DNA of 19,103 bases, taken from positions 1 to 19,103 of the forward strand of contig CANQRO010000019.1 in assembly GCA_947626205.1 (NCBI GenBank). Direction: 5' to 3'. The DNA comes from an uncultured Clostridia bacterium (GTDB lineage Bacteria; Bacillota; Clostridia; TANB77; CAG-508). The notes beneath the pieces are model-generated. The model did not search any database and was not told the DNA's origin. It saw only the letters and a list, made by a program, of their open reading frames with translations. Below are positions 1 to 7,246 of the stretch, in pieces. A program made the translations under genes and the position numbers. Position 1 is the stretch's first letter, and each line of letters starts with the position of its first letter.

Positions 1-501
1 TTTTGTTATATTCCATCCGGATTCTGCAGCAATTAATCCACAGAAAAATACTTCGTTCAATTCATATTTTTCACATAGATTGTAAATAGTTTCACTATTT
101 TTTTCAAAGAATCCTGATGTATCAACCTTTAAGTTTGCCATTAACTTCATAAAGTCTTCTTTTGAAACTCCAGTACGTTTGGTTAAGTCCATGTTTTTTG
201 AAATTTCTATTTCATTTATATTTTTATAATTTACTTCGTTTACATTTCTTTCAGATACACTTCTTGATGTTACATCAATTTCTCTTTCATTTACGGTTGC
301 TAGTGGTATTTCGTTTTCTATTTCAGCGCTTGCTAAAATTACTTCTTCTATTTCTTCATTTGTTTGTTTTGTAGAACTAATTATGTCCTTTTTTTCTTTT
401 GTAGAAACTAATAATTGAATATTGCTAGCTAAGAGCATTAATATTAAGACACTAGAAATAATCTGTCTTATTCTCAGCCCGCTTTCACTATTATTTTCCA
501 C
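1..501 (-). CDS. exported lysozyme-like / glucosaminidase-domain protein, 3' end outside window
   Basis: An open frame of 167 codons runs from a GTG at 499-501 to the window edge without a stop. The GTG is chosen because GGAAG lies 7 bases upstream and a strong promoter lies further upstream. Residues about 12-28 form one hydrophobic segment, read as a signal anchor or signal peptide. A polar, Glu/Asn/Ser-rich linker follows. The last visible residues contain FFCGLIAAESGW, which resembles the catalytic-Glu region of the lysozyme/glucosaminidase superfamily, where an ExGxG/ESGW-like motif carries the acid residue. I infer a cell-wall hydrolase acting outside the membrane. The fold assignment is from memory of the motif; most of the catalytic domain lies beyond the window, so the exact family (glucosaminidase or transglycosylase) is open. 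Confidence 0.6.
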   Translation of the reverse strand, partial: MENNSESGLRIRQIISSVLILMLLASNIQLLVSTKEKKDIISSTKQTNEEIEEVILASAEIENEIPLATVNEREIDVTSRSVSERNVNEVNYKNINEIEISKNMDLTKRTGVSKEDFMKLMANLKVDTSGFFEKNSETIYNLCEKYELNEVFFCGLIAAESGWNITK

Positions 502-545
502 TTTTTAACTTCCTTTCTAGTTTAAGATTTATGCACTACTTTTTA

Positions 546-574
546 ATTGTACCACAATTTTTCATATTTGTCAA
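546..574 (-). promoter_or_regulatory. sigma-A-type promoter for the wall hydrolase gene
   Basis: On the minus strand TTGACA (569-574) and TACAAT (546-551) are separated by 17 bases. It lies about 45 bases upstream of the GTG start at 501. Confidence 0.75.
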
Positions 575-655
575 ATTATGTTACCTTTTAAGCTTGTTTT
601 ATTTCAATTCTAATAACAATGTATGCTTACAAAATATTAATATGTTACATATAAA

Positions 656-696
656 TAAAGTCCTAAGATTTCATTTATAAAAATCTCAGGACTTTA
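656..696. other. 14-bp near-perfect hairpin between two divergent genes
   Basis: Arms 658-671 and 681-694 pair over 14 positions with one internal mismatch; the loop is 9 bases and the stem can be extended by 1-2 A-T pairs. Neither flank has a clean T-run. It sits in the 347-base gap 502-848 between a minus-strand gene starting at 501 and a plus-strand gene starting at 849, upstream of both mapped promoters, so it is not an obvious terminator for either. Apart from this hairpin and the two promoters I see nothing else in 502-848. Confidence 0.6.
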
Positions 697-790
697 AAAT
701 TAAAGCAATTTCTTACGTAAATATATTATAGCATAATATTATTTTTTATTATTCTATCATATAAGAACAACTTATTTTTATTTCTTTTTA

Positions 791-819
791 TTGTTTTTTA
801 ATTAAAATTATGGTATTAT
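791..819 (+). promoter_or_regulatory. promoter for the metal exporter gene
   Basis: TTGTTT (791-796) and TATTAT (814-819) are 17 bases apart, about 30 bases upstream of the ATG at 849. The ribosome site AAGGAGA lies at about 835-842. Confidence 0.55.
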
Positions 820-848
820 AAAATGTAAATTAAATAAGGAGAAAAAAT

Positions 849-1694
849 ATGTTAGAAGTAATAATAGAAACTCTTGTAGATACATTAAAGCTATTGCCAT
901 TTTTGCTTATAGCTTATTTTGTTATGGAATATATAGAACATAAAATGAGTGATAAAACTAAAAATGTTATTAAAAAGTCTGGTAAATTTGGTCCATTATT
1001 TGGTGGATTCTTAGGCATTTTTCCACAATGCGGTTTTTCAGCTATGGCTGCAAATTTATATGCAGGAAGAATTATTACACTTGGGACATTAATTGCTATA
1101 TTTTTATCTACATCAGATGAAATGCTTCCAATTTTAATTTCAGAGGCAGCACCATTAGATGTAATTATAAAAATTTTAGTTGTAAAATTAATAATAGGTA
1201 TAATAGCAGGTTTTATAATAGATTTAATTTTTAGAAAAAAAGAAAATGCTCAAAAAGATACCATTGGAGAAATCTGTGAACATGACCACTGCCATTGCGA
1301 TGAAGATGGAATATTAAAATCTACTTTAAAACATACAATTAGTATATTTTTCTATATTTTAATAATATCATTTATATTAAATACTATAATACATATTATA
1401 GGAGAAGAAAATTTATCAAAACTAATGTTAAATACTCCTATACTAGGACCAATGATTGCAAGTTTAATTGGACTAATACCAAACTGTGCATCATCTGTAA
1501 TATTAACTGAACTATTTTTAGAAAATGTAATTAGCTCTGCAACAATGATATCTGGTTTACTAGTAGGAGCTGGAGTAGGAATTTTAATTTTATTTAGAGT
1601 AAATAAGAATTTAAAAGAAAACATAAAAATTGTAACAATATTATACTTAATAGGTGTAATATCTGGAAGTTTGTTACAATTAATAGCATTTTAA
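849..1694 (+). CDS. putative 10-TM manganese/arsenic-type heavy-metal exporter
   Basis: This 281-aa polytopic membrane protein resembles the 'putative 10TM heavy-metal exporter' family (ArsP_2-like, often annotated putative manganese transporter). The two halves carry related motifs: PQCGFSAMA near residues 59-67 and PNCASS in the second half, each a Cys in a Pro-(Gln/Asn)-Cys signature, consistent with an internally duplicated permease. Between the halves (residues 143-153) is a hydrophilic loop with C-EHDHCHCDED, a dense His/Cys/Asp cluster likely to bind metal in the cytoplasm. Start and ribosome site (AAGGAGA) are clear. It is monocistronic, with its own promoter. Transport direction and substrate are inferred from family annotation; the sequence does not separate Mn from As or other metals. 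Confidence 0.7.
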   Translation: MLEVIIETLVDTLKLLPFLLIAYFVMEYIEHKMSDKTKNVIKKSGKFGPLFGGFLGIFPQCGFSAMAANLYAGRIITLGTLIAIFLSTSDEMLPILISEAAPLDVIIKILVVKLIIGIIAGFIIDLIFRKKENAQKDTIGEICEHDHCHCDEDGILKSTLKHTISIFFYILIISFILNTIIHIIGEENLSKLMLNTPILGPMIASLIGLIPNCASSVILTELFLENVISSATMISGLLVGAGVGILILFRVNKNLKENIKIVTILYLIGVISGSLLQLIAF

Positions 1695-1728
1695 GTTTGT
1701 AATAGTTGCCTAAAAGTATAGTCCAGAT

Positions 1729-1757
1729 TTGATTTTTGAACTAAATTGTAGTATAAT
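1729..1757 (+). promoter_or_regulatory. promoter for the 54-aa membrane protein
   Basis: TTGATT (1729-1734) and TATAAT (1752-1757) are separated by 17 bases. The predicted leader, about 65 bases, contains two GGAGGA elements. The first (about 1793-1799) can pair with TCCTC upstream in a small stem; the second, GAAGGAGGAG at 1811-1820, is the ribosome site. Confidence 0.65.
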
Positions 1758-1828
1758 AAATGTAAATAACTTGTAGATTTCCTCGCTTTTACAGGAGGAT
1801 TAGACAAAAAGAAGGAGGAGAAAATGGG

Positions 1829-1993
1829 ATGGATAAATATGCACCCATACTGTTTGCAGCCATTATGGCTATGCTATTCTTTGGTGGGATAGCATGCGCG
1901 TTTTTCACAATTGAAGTTGCATGCGTGGTAATAAGTGTAATTGTGCTAGTAGGAATCACCATTATTACCTTATGGGCATTAATGAGTGCTTAA
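1829..1993 (+). CDS. small hydrophobic membrane protein, 54 aa, unknown function
   Basis: ATG at 1829 opens a 54-codon frame ending at TAA 1991-1993, preceded by AAGGAGG. The product starts MDKYAPILFAA and is almost entirely hydrophobic, with two predicted membrane segments (about residues 6-27 and 30-52) and nearly no charge. It has its own promoter and a strong terminator, so it is a discrete transcription unit of about 260 bases. Base composition is clearly richer in G+C than the neighbours (for example GCATGCGCG and TTGCATGCGTGG), hinting at a different origin or an RNA-level constraint. A competing ATG at 1824, slightly closer to the ribosome site, opens only 22 codons in another frame. 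I do not recognise the family. It could be a small toxin or holin-like peptide, or the transcript could act mainly as RNA. Confidence 0.5.
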   Translation: MDKYAPILFAAIMAMLFFGGIACAFFTIEVACVVISVIVLVGITIITLWALMSA

Positions 1994-1995
1994 CC

Positions 1996-2031
1996 ACTCA
2001 ACCTCACCTATATGGTGAGGTTGAGTTTTTT
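1996..2031 (+). terminator. rho-independent terminator
   Basis: A perfect 13-bp stem, ACTCAACCTCACC (1996-2008) with its complement (2014-2026), has a 5-base loop and is followed by a T-run. It ends the 54-aa gene and lies against the 3' end of the converging pflA. Confidence 0.92.
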
Positions 2032-2740
2032 AATTTATACCTAATATTTCCTTAGCACGTAAAATATCATTATCAGTAGCCGCCTGAACATTAGAAAGCT
2101 CATATGTGCATCCAAGATTTTCCCATTTATATTTTCCCATATCATGATATTTTAGTAATTCTACTTTTTCTACATTTGATAAAGAAGAAATAAATTCTTT
2201 TAGCTTGAGTAAATCTTCTTTTTCATCTGTAATTCCGGGAATAATTACTTGTCTAAGCCACATAGGCTTATTTTGTTTGTTTAAAGTTTTAGCAAAATTT
2301 AATTCCTTTTCATTTGGAAATCCGACTAATTTCTTACATTTTTCAGGATTTATATGTTTTATATCTAGTAAAAACAAATCGGTAAAATTAATAATTTCTT
2401 GCATAAGTGGTGTTATTTCAAAGTTGCCAGAAGTATCTATAGCTGTATGAATATTTCTCTTCTTAAGTTCTCTTAATAATTCTAAAACAAAATTTGGTTG
2501 TAAAAGTGGCTCTCCGCCAGAAAGGGTAACACCGCCACCAGAAGTATAAAAATAATTCATATATCTCTCAATTTTATCAATTATTTCACTTAAAGTTATT
2601 TCTTCACCACCATTTATATCCCAAGTATCCCTATTATGACAATATTTACATTTAAGCATACATCCTTGAAAAAAAATAACAAATCTTATACCAGGTCCAT
2701 CTACTGTACCAAAAGTTTCTATTGAATGAATACGTGCCAT
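2030..2740 (-). CDS. pflA: pyruvate formate-lyase activating enzyme
   Basis: This 236-aa radical-SAM enzyme uses a [4Fe-4S] cluster and S-adenosylmethionine to install the glycyl radical on pyruvate formate-lyase, in the cytoplasm under anaerobic conditions. The cluster motif CxxxCxxC is present as C27, C31, C34 in GCMLKCKYCHN, preceded by the conserved TFGTVDGPGIRFVIF. The SGGEP motif that contacts SAM follows the first helix region. Length is normal. It starts 2 bases after the pflB stop with only a weak ribosome site (GAAAGAA), so translation is probably coupled to pflB. As last gene of the spoVA-pfl unit it faces the terminator at 1996-2031 across its stop. Confidence 0.95.
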   Translation of the reverse strand: MARIHSIETFGTVDGPGIRFVIFFQGCMLKCKYCHNRDTWDINGGEEITLSEIIDKIERYMNYFYTSGGGVTLSGGEPLLQPNFVLELLRELKKRNIHTAIDTSGNFEITPLMQEIINFTDLFLLDIKHINPEKCKKLVGFPNEKELNFAKTLNKQNKPMWLRQVIIPGITDEKEDLLKLKEFISSLSNVEKVELLKYHDMGKYKWENLGCTYELSNVQAATDNDILRAKEILGIN

Positions 2741-2742
2741 TT

Positions 2743-4977
2743 TTAAATTCTTTCATGAATAGTTCTATGAATTACATCTAATTGTTGCTCACGTGTTAAT
2801 TTAGTAAAATGTACAGCATATCCAGAAACACGAATAGTTAACTGAGGATAATTTTCTGGATGCTCCATTGCATCTTCAAGCAAAGCACGATCAAATACAT
2901 TTACATTAATATGGTGTCCTTCACTTGTAAAAAATCCATCTAACATTGAAACTAAGTTATTAATTTTAGTTTGATTATCTTTCCCAAGTGTTGAAGGAGT
3001 TATTGAAAAAGTATAAGAAATACCATCTTGTGAAAATGTATAAGGTAACTTGCTTATAGAGTTCATAACTGCCAAAGCACCATTTGTATCTCTTCCATGT
3101 AGAGGATTAGCTCCTGGACCAAAAGGTTCTCCTGAACGCCTTCCATCTGGAGTATTTCCAGTTGCTTTTCCATAAACTACATTAGAAGTAATTGTTAGAA
3201 TTGAAAGAGTAACTTTGCTATTTCTATAAGTTTGATGCTTTTCTAGTTTTCGTAAAAATGTTTTTACTAACCCAATTGCAATTTCATCTACCCTGTCATC
3301 ATCATTACCATACTTTGGAAAATCTCCTTCTATTTTATAGTCTATAGCAAGACCAGTTTCATCACGAATCACTTTAACTTTTGCATATTTTATAGCAGAT
3401 AGTGAATCTGCAACAACAGAAAGACCAGCAATACCACAAGCCATAGTTCTTAAAACATCTTTATCATGTAAAGCCATCTCAAGAGCTTCATATGAATATT
3501 TATCATGCATATAATGAATAGCATTTAAAGCTTTTATATAAATTTTTGCAACATATTCCATCATGTTTTCGAATTTTTCCATTACTTCAGAGTAATCTAA
3601 ATATTCACTTGTAATAGGTTCAAATTTTGGAGTAACTTGTTTACCAGATAGTTCATCTCTACCACCATTAATAGCATAAAGCAAAGTTTTTGCTAAATTA
3701 CATCTTGCACCGAAAAATTGCATTTGTTTTCCTATTTTCATAGCAGAAACACAACAAGCTATTCCATAATCATCTCCCCAAAATTTACGCATTAAATCAT
3801 CATTTTCATATTGAATTGAAGATGTTTTTATAGATAAATCTGCACAAAATTCTTTAAAACCTTTAGGTAACCTTGTAGACCAAAGAACAGTCATATTGGG
3901 CTCAGGAGCAGGACCTAAATTTACTAAAGTATGAAGCATGCGAAAAGAGTTTTTTGTAACCAAAGTTCTGCCATCAATTCCCATACCTCCAATAGATTCT
4001 GTTACCCATACTGGATCACCACTAAATAATTCATTATATTCTGGCGTACGTAAAAAACGAATTAAGCGTAATTTCATAACGAAATGGTCTATATATTCTT
4101 GTGCTTGTTCTTCTGTTATAGTACCATTTTTTAAATCTCTTTCTATATAAATATCTAAAAATGTAGTTGTTCTACCTAAACTCATAGCAGCACCGTTTTG
4201 GTCCTTAACAGCACCAAGATAAGCAAAATAGGTCCATTGTATAGCTTCTTTAGCATCTTTAGCAGGATAAGAAATATCAAAGCCATATTTTTGGGCCATT
4301 TCTTTTAGAGAATTTAATGCCTTAATTTGTTCGAAAATTTCTTCTCTGTTTCTAATAATATTTTCAGTAAAAGGCTCAACATTTAAGCATTCTAAATCAT
4401 TTTTCTTTTCTTCAATAAGTGTATCTACACCGTAAAGTGCAACACGTCTATAATCTCCTATAATTCTTCCACGACCGTAGCCATCTGGTAGACCTGTTAT
4501 TAAATGTGAACTTCTAGCAGCACGAATATCTGGAGTATATACACTAAATACTCCATCATTATGAGTTTTACGAATATTATTAAATATATAATCAACATCT
4601 GGATCTATGTGTCTACCATATGCTTCACACGATTTTTCTACAATTTTTATTCCACCAAAAGGCATAATTGATCTTTTTAAAGGCATATCTGTTTGGAGTC
4701 CTACAATAGTTTCTAAGTCTTTATTAATATAACCTGCATTGTGTGCATTTATAGTAGAAATTGTTTTAGTATCAATATCTAACACACCGCCATTATCTTT
4801 TTCTTTTTTATATAAATCTAGTACCATGCTCCATAACTTTTTGGTATTTTCTGTTGGACCAACTAAAAAATTAGCATCTCCTTCATATGGTGTATAGTTA
4901 GCTTGAATAAAACTTCTAACATCAATATTATTTTGCCAATCTCCTTTATTAAAACCTTGCCATTCTTTAAAATTCAT
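2743..4977 (-). CDS. pflB: formate C-acetyltransferase (pyruvate formate-lyase)
   Basis: This 744-aa glycyl-radical enzyme converts pyruvate and CoA to acetyl-CoA and formate. The adjacent catalytic cysteines are C408-C409 in YGIACCVSAMK. The glycyl-radical loop near the C-terminus is RVSGYAVHF, with G719 as the radical site. Length and domain order are those of true PFL rather than the choline or glycerol glycyl-radical enzymes, and the partner pflA follows directly. The ATG has AAGGAGA 6 bases upstream. The gene begins only 11 bases after the spoVAE stop with no terminator or promoter visible between, so at least part of its expression should follow the sporulation promoter of that operon; an internal promoter inside spoVAE cannot be excluded. 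Confidence 0.97.
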   Translation of the reverse strand: MNFKEWQGFNKGDWQNNIDVRSFIQANYTPYEGDANFLVGPTENTKKLWSMVLDLYKKEKDNGGVLDIDTKTISTINAHNAGYINKDLETIVGLQTDMPLKRSIMPFGGIKIVEKSCEAYGRHIDPDVDYIFNNIRKTHNDGVFSVYTPDIRAARSSHLITGLPDGYGRGRIIGDYRRVALYGVDTLIEEKKNDLECLNVEPFTENIIRNREEIFEQIKALNSLKEMAQKYGFDISYPAKDAKEAIQWTYFAYLGAVKDQNGAAMSLGRTTTFLDIYIERDLKNGTITEEQAQEYIDHFVMKLRLIRFLRTPEYNELFSGDPVWVTESIGGMGIDGRTLVTKNSFRMLHTLVNLGPAPEPNMTVLWSTRLPKGFKEFCADLSIKTSSIQYENDDLMRKFWGDDYGIACCVSAMKIGKQMQFFGARCNLAKTLLYAINGGRDELSGKQVTPKFEPITSEYLDYSEVMEKFENMMEYVAKIYIKALNAIHYMHDKYSYEALEMALHDKDVLRTMACGIAGLSVVADSLSAIKYAKVKVIRDETGLAIDYKIEGDFPKYGNDDDRVDEIAIGLVKTFLRKLEKHQTYRNSKVTLSILTITSNVVYGKATGNTPDGRRSGEPFGPGANPLHGRDTNGALAVMNSISKLPYTFSQDGISYTFSITPSTLGKDNQTKINNLVSMLDGFFTSEGHHINVNVFDRALLEDAMEHPENYPQLTIRVSGYAVHFTKLTREQQLDVIHRTIHERI

Positions 4978-4988
4978 ATTGAATCTCC

Positions 4989-5375
4989 TTATTGTTTCTT
5001 CATTTTTGGTTTTGAAATAAGTGAAGCGATATATCCAAAGAATATTGCAGCAGAAATTCCACCAGCTGCAGCTTTAGTGCCACCTATAAAGGCACCAATT
5101 AATCCAGATTTCGTTACTTCTTCAATAGCACCTTTAGCAAGAGCATTTCCAAAACCTGTTAAAGGTACTGTTGCTCCACATCCTGCAAAATCTACTAAAT
5201 ATTGATATATTCCTAATCCTCCAAGTATAGCTCCTGTTGTAACAAAAATAACTAATATTCTTGCAGGAGTTAACTTAGTTTTATCAATTAAAATTTGGCC
5301 AATAATACAAATTATTCCACCAACAATAAAACATCTAAGCATCTGCATCCAATCTATACTTTGAAAAAATTCCAT
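4989..5375 (-). CDS. spoVAE: stage V sporulation protein AE (SpoVAEb type)
   Basis: This 128-aa integral membrane protein of the SpoVAC/SpoVAEb family has about four hydrophobic segments and the family-typical stretch DFAGCGATVPLTGFGNALAKGAIEE. With SpoVAC and SpoVAD it forms the channel that moves dipicolinic acid into the forespore and releases it at germination. It sits third in the canonical C-D-E order, 15 bases after spoVAD. The ATG at 5375 follows AAAGGAG by about 8 bases. Paralogy with spoVAC in this operon is visible in the shared G(A/C)G-(A/S)-(L/T)VP(L/I)TGFxN motif. Confidence 0.95.
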   Translation of the reverse strand: MEFFQSIDWMQMLRCFIVGGIICIIGQILIDKTKLTPARILVIFVTTGAILGGLGIYQYLVDFAGCGATVPLTGFGNALAKGAIEEVTKSGLIGAFIGGTKAAAGGISAAIFFGYIASLISKPKMKKQ

Positions 5376-5390
5376 ACATGTTGCTCCTTT

Positions 5391-6395
5391 CTAAAGTTCA
5401 ATAGCTACTGCATGAGCAATTCCTGGGATAGATTCTCCTTGTTGTGATGTTGTTGAATTGGTTAATGCACCAGTAGCAATTAATAAGATTTTTTTATATT
5501 TTTTCTGTTGTAGCATTTTAAATAAATAACCAGAAAAAACACTTCCACAACAAGCACAACCACTACCACCAGAATGCGTATCTTGTTTTTCTTTATTAAA
5601 TATCATAACACCACAATCATTATAATTAGATTTAATTTGGTATCCCTTGCTTTCACTCATTTCAATTAATATATCTTTTCCAATATAACCCAAATCACCT
5701 GTAAAAATTGCGTCATAGTAACTAGGATTACGTCCAGTATCTTTAAAATGAGTAATTAAAGTATCTAATGCAGCAGGAGCCATAGCAGCACCCATATTGT
5801 TAGCATCTTTAATTCCCATATCAATAATTTTTCCAGGAGTTATATGTGTTATATAAGGTCCATAACCATTTTTTGAAACAACTGCACAACCTGCACCAGT
5901 TACAGTCCATTGTGAAGTTGGAGGACGTTGGTTACCAAGTTCTAGTGGAAAACGGAATTGCTTTTCAGCACTACAAAAGTGACTAGATGCTGCACATATA
6001 GCATGCTCCCCTGCACCACTTTCTAGAAATACTGAAGCTAAACATAGGGCTTCTACAAATGTTGAACATGCACCAAATATTCCTAAAAAAGGAATATTTA
6101 ATTCTCGTAATCCGAAACTAGAAGAAATACATTGATTTAATAAATCACCAGCAAAGCAGTAATCAATTTTTTCACTAGGAATTCCAGATTTTGCAATTGC
6201 CATATTTACAGTTTCTTTAATGATTTTGCTTTCTGCCTTTTCCCAACTTTTCTCACCCCAGAATTCATCATCTAAACATTGATCAAAATATGATGCTAAT
6301 GGTCCATCCGCTTCTTTTGGTCCAACAATAGATGCTGTAGCAGAAATAGTAGGAGGCACATCAAATTTAACAGTTTGCTTTCCAATTTTTTGCAT
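5391..6395 (-). CDS. spoVAD: stage V sporulation protein AD
   Basis: This 334-aa protein of thiolase/ketoacyl-synthase-like fold is known in Bacillus to bind dipicolinic acid within the SpoVA complex on the forespore inner membrane. Recognisable stretches are VPPTISATASIVGPKEADGP near the N-terminus, GIFGACSTFVEAL, and the C-terminal SGGSGCACCGSVFSGY and TGALTNSTTSQQGESIPGIA. Length is normal for the family. The ATG at 6395 follows AAGGATG. It lies between spoVAC and spoVAE with short gaps (21 and 15 bases), giving a single transcription unit. Confidence 0.97.
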   Translation of the reverse strand: MQKIGKQTVKFDVPPTISATASIVGPKEADGPLASYFDQCLDDEFWGEKSWEKAESKIIKETVNMAIAKSGIPSEKIDYCFAGDLLNQCISSSFGLRELNIPFLGIFGACSTFVEALCLASVFLESGAGEHAICAASSHFCSAEKQFRFPLELGNQRPPTSQWTVTGAGCAVVSKNGYGPYITHITPGKIIDMGIKDANNMGAAMAPAALDTLITHFKDTGRNPSYYDAIFTGDLGYIGKDILIEMSESKGYQIKSNYNDCGVMIFNKEKQDTHSGGSGCACCGSVFSGYLFKMLQQKKYKKILLIATGALTNSTTSQQGESIPGIAHAVAIEL

Positions 6396-6416
6396 AATAA
6401 ATCATCCTTTCTAAAT

Positions 6417-6881
6417 TTATACAAGCGTAATAGACTGCGTATTAAAAATAAGGTATACAATACCTACAATAATTGAAGCGGAAATACCAAAAACTAATAC
6501 GGGTCCAGCTACAGTAAACATTTTCCCGCCAACTCCCATTACATATCCTTCAGATTTATACTCCATAGCAGGAGAAACAATAGAATTAGCAAATCCAGTA
6601 ATAGGAACAAGTGAGCCTGCTCCTGCAAATTTACCAATCTTATTAAAAATGTTTAAACCTGTTAAAAATGCACTAATTCCAATTAAGATAACTGAAACGA
6701 TTGTATTTGAAATTTGTAATTCTAAACCACGAAATCTGCAAAAGTCAAATATAAGTTGTCCAACAGAACAAATAAGTCCTCCAACCCAAAATGCATTAAA
6801 ACAGTTCTTTATAATAGGTGAATTAGGGGATTTTTTATCCACATAATCTTGATATTGTTTTTTAGTTTCTATATTATCCAT
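6417..6881 (-). CDS. spoVAC: stage V sporulation protein AC
   Basis: This 154-aa membrane protein of the SpoVAC/SpoVAEb family contributes to the membrane channel for dipicolinic acid. It has about four hydrophobic segments and the motif GAGSLVPITGFANSIVSPAMEY. I start it at the ATG at 6881 (MDNIETKK) because AGGAGGT lies 5 bases upstream. An in-frame ATG at 6911 would overlap the end of the dodecin gene and has no ribosome site. With this start, 10 bases separate it from the dodecin stop, and the length matches the family. Confidence 0.95.
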   Translation of the reverse strand: MDNIETKKQYQDYVDKKSPNSPIIKNCFNAFWVGGLICSVGQLIFDFCRFRGLELQISNTIVSVILIGISAFLTGLNIFNKIGKFAGAGSLVPITGFANSIVSPAMEYKSEGYVMGVGGKMFTVAGPVLVFGISASIIVGIVYLIFNTQSITLV

Positions 6882-6891
6882 AATAAACCTC

Positions 6892-7104
6892 CTAGTCTCT
6901 ATCTCTATCAATTGTAAAAGCTAAATCTAAATCTACTAAATATTCTGTAATCCTTTTTCCATTTATTTTAGCTTTTTGTTCTAAAACTTTAACTTCAGTT
7001 AAATAATCTATCGTTTTTGATGCTTCACTAATAGTTTGTACAATTGCATCCTTCCAAGATATTTCTGAAGTTCCTGTTACTTTTAAATGTTTTTCAACAG
7101 CCAT
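6892..7104 (-). CDS. dodecin family protein
   Basis: This 70-aa protein matches dodecins, small proteins that assemble into hollow dodecamers binding flavins or coenzyme A. The pattern MAVEKHLKVTGTSEISWKDA then TISEASKTIDYLTEVKVLEQ and ITEYLVDLDLAFTID is the beta-alpha-beta-beta layout of the family, including the central Trp used in flavin stacking. The ATG at 7104 is chosen over an upstream in-frame ATG (7206) because GGAGGT precedes it and the upstream extension is an AT-rich non-family sequence lying over the promoter. It is the first gene of the spoVA unit, behind a sigma-G-like promoter, so it is probably a forespore or spore-core protein here. The ligand is not deducible. Confidence 0.88.
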   Translation of the reverse strand: MAVEKHLKVTGTSEISWKDAIVQTISEASKTIDYLTEVKVLEQKAKINGKRITEYLVDLDLAFTIDRDRD

Positions 7105-7136
7105 AAGATATCTACCTCCGTTTATATTGATAAAAA

Positions 7137-7165
7137 TATAATTTCCAAAATTATTTAATTTATGC
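7137..7165 (-). promoter_or_regulatory. predicted sigma-G (forespore) promoter of the dodecin-spoVA-pfl unit
   Basis: On the minus strand GCATA (7161-7165) and AATTATA (7137-7143) are 17 bases apart. The Bacillus sigma-G consensus is gnATR, N17-18, cAtnnTA; only the leading c differs. The predicted start lies about 25 bases upstream of the dodecin ATG at 7104. Genes known to be sigma-G-dependent (spoVA) follow, which supports the call. Confidence 0.6.
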
Positions 7166-7174
7166 AAAGTTTTA

Positions 7175-7246
7175 TTAAAGAATATAAAATTGTTAAAAAC
7201 AAGCATAATATGAAATGCAATAATTAAACAATTTTATATTCTTTAA
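7175..7246. repeat. 20-bp perfect inverted repeat with 32-base loop
   Basis: The arm TTAAAGAATATAAAATTGTT (7175-7194) is exactly complementary to 7227-7246. The element covers the stop codon of the patatin gene and lies just upstream of the sigma-G-like promoter. It could terminate or stabilise the patatin transcript, though no T-run follows, or be the remnant of a small terminal-repeat element. I see no flanking target duplication. Confidence 0.75.

Noticed and set aside
1824..1892. 22-codon frame from ATG 1824 as the main product
   Set aside because: It is short and without a recognisable segment; the 54-codon frame with two membrane helices fits better, though an upstream-start role is possible.
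4903..5205. Plus-strand open frame across the pflB-spoVAE junction
   Set aside because: It is antisense to two well-supported genes and lacks start signals.
7105..7206. N-terminal extension of the dodecin gene
   Set aside because: It covers the predicted sigma-G promoter and the inverted repeat; ATG 7104 has GGAGGT.
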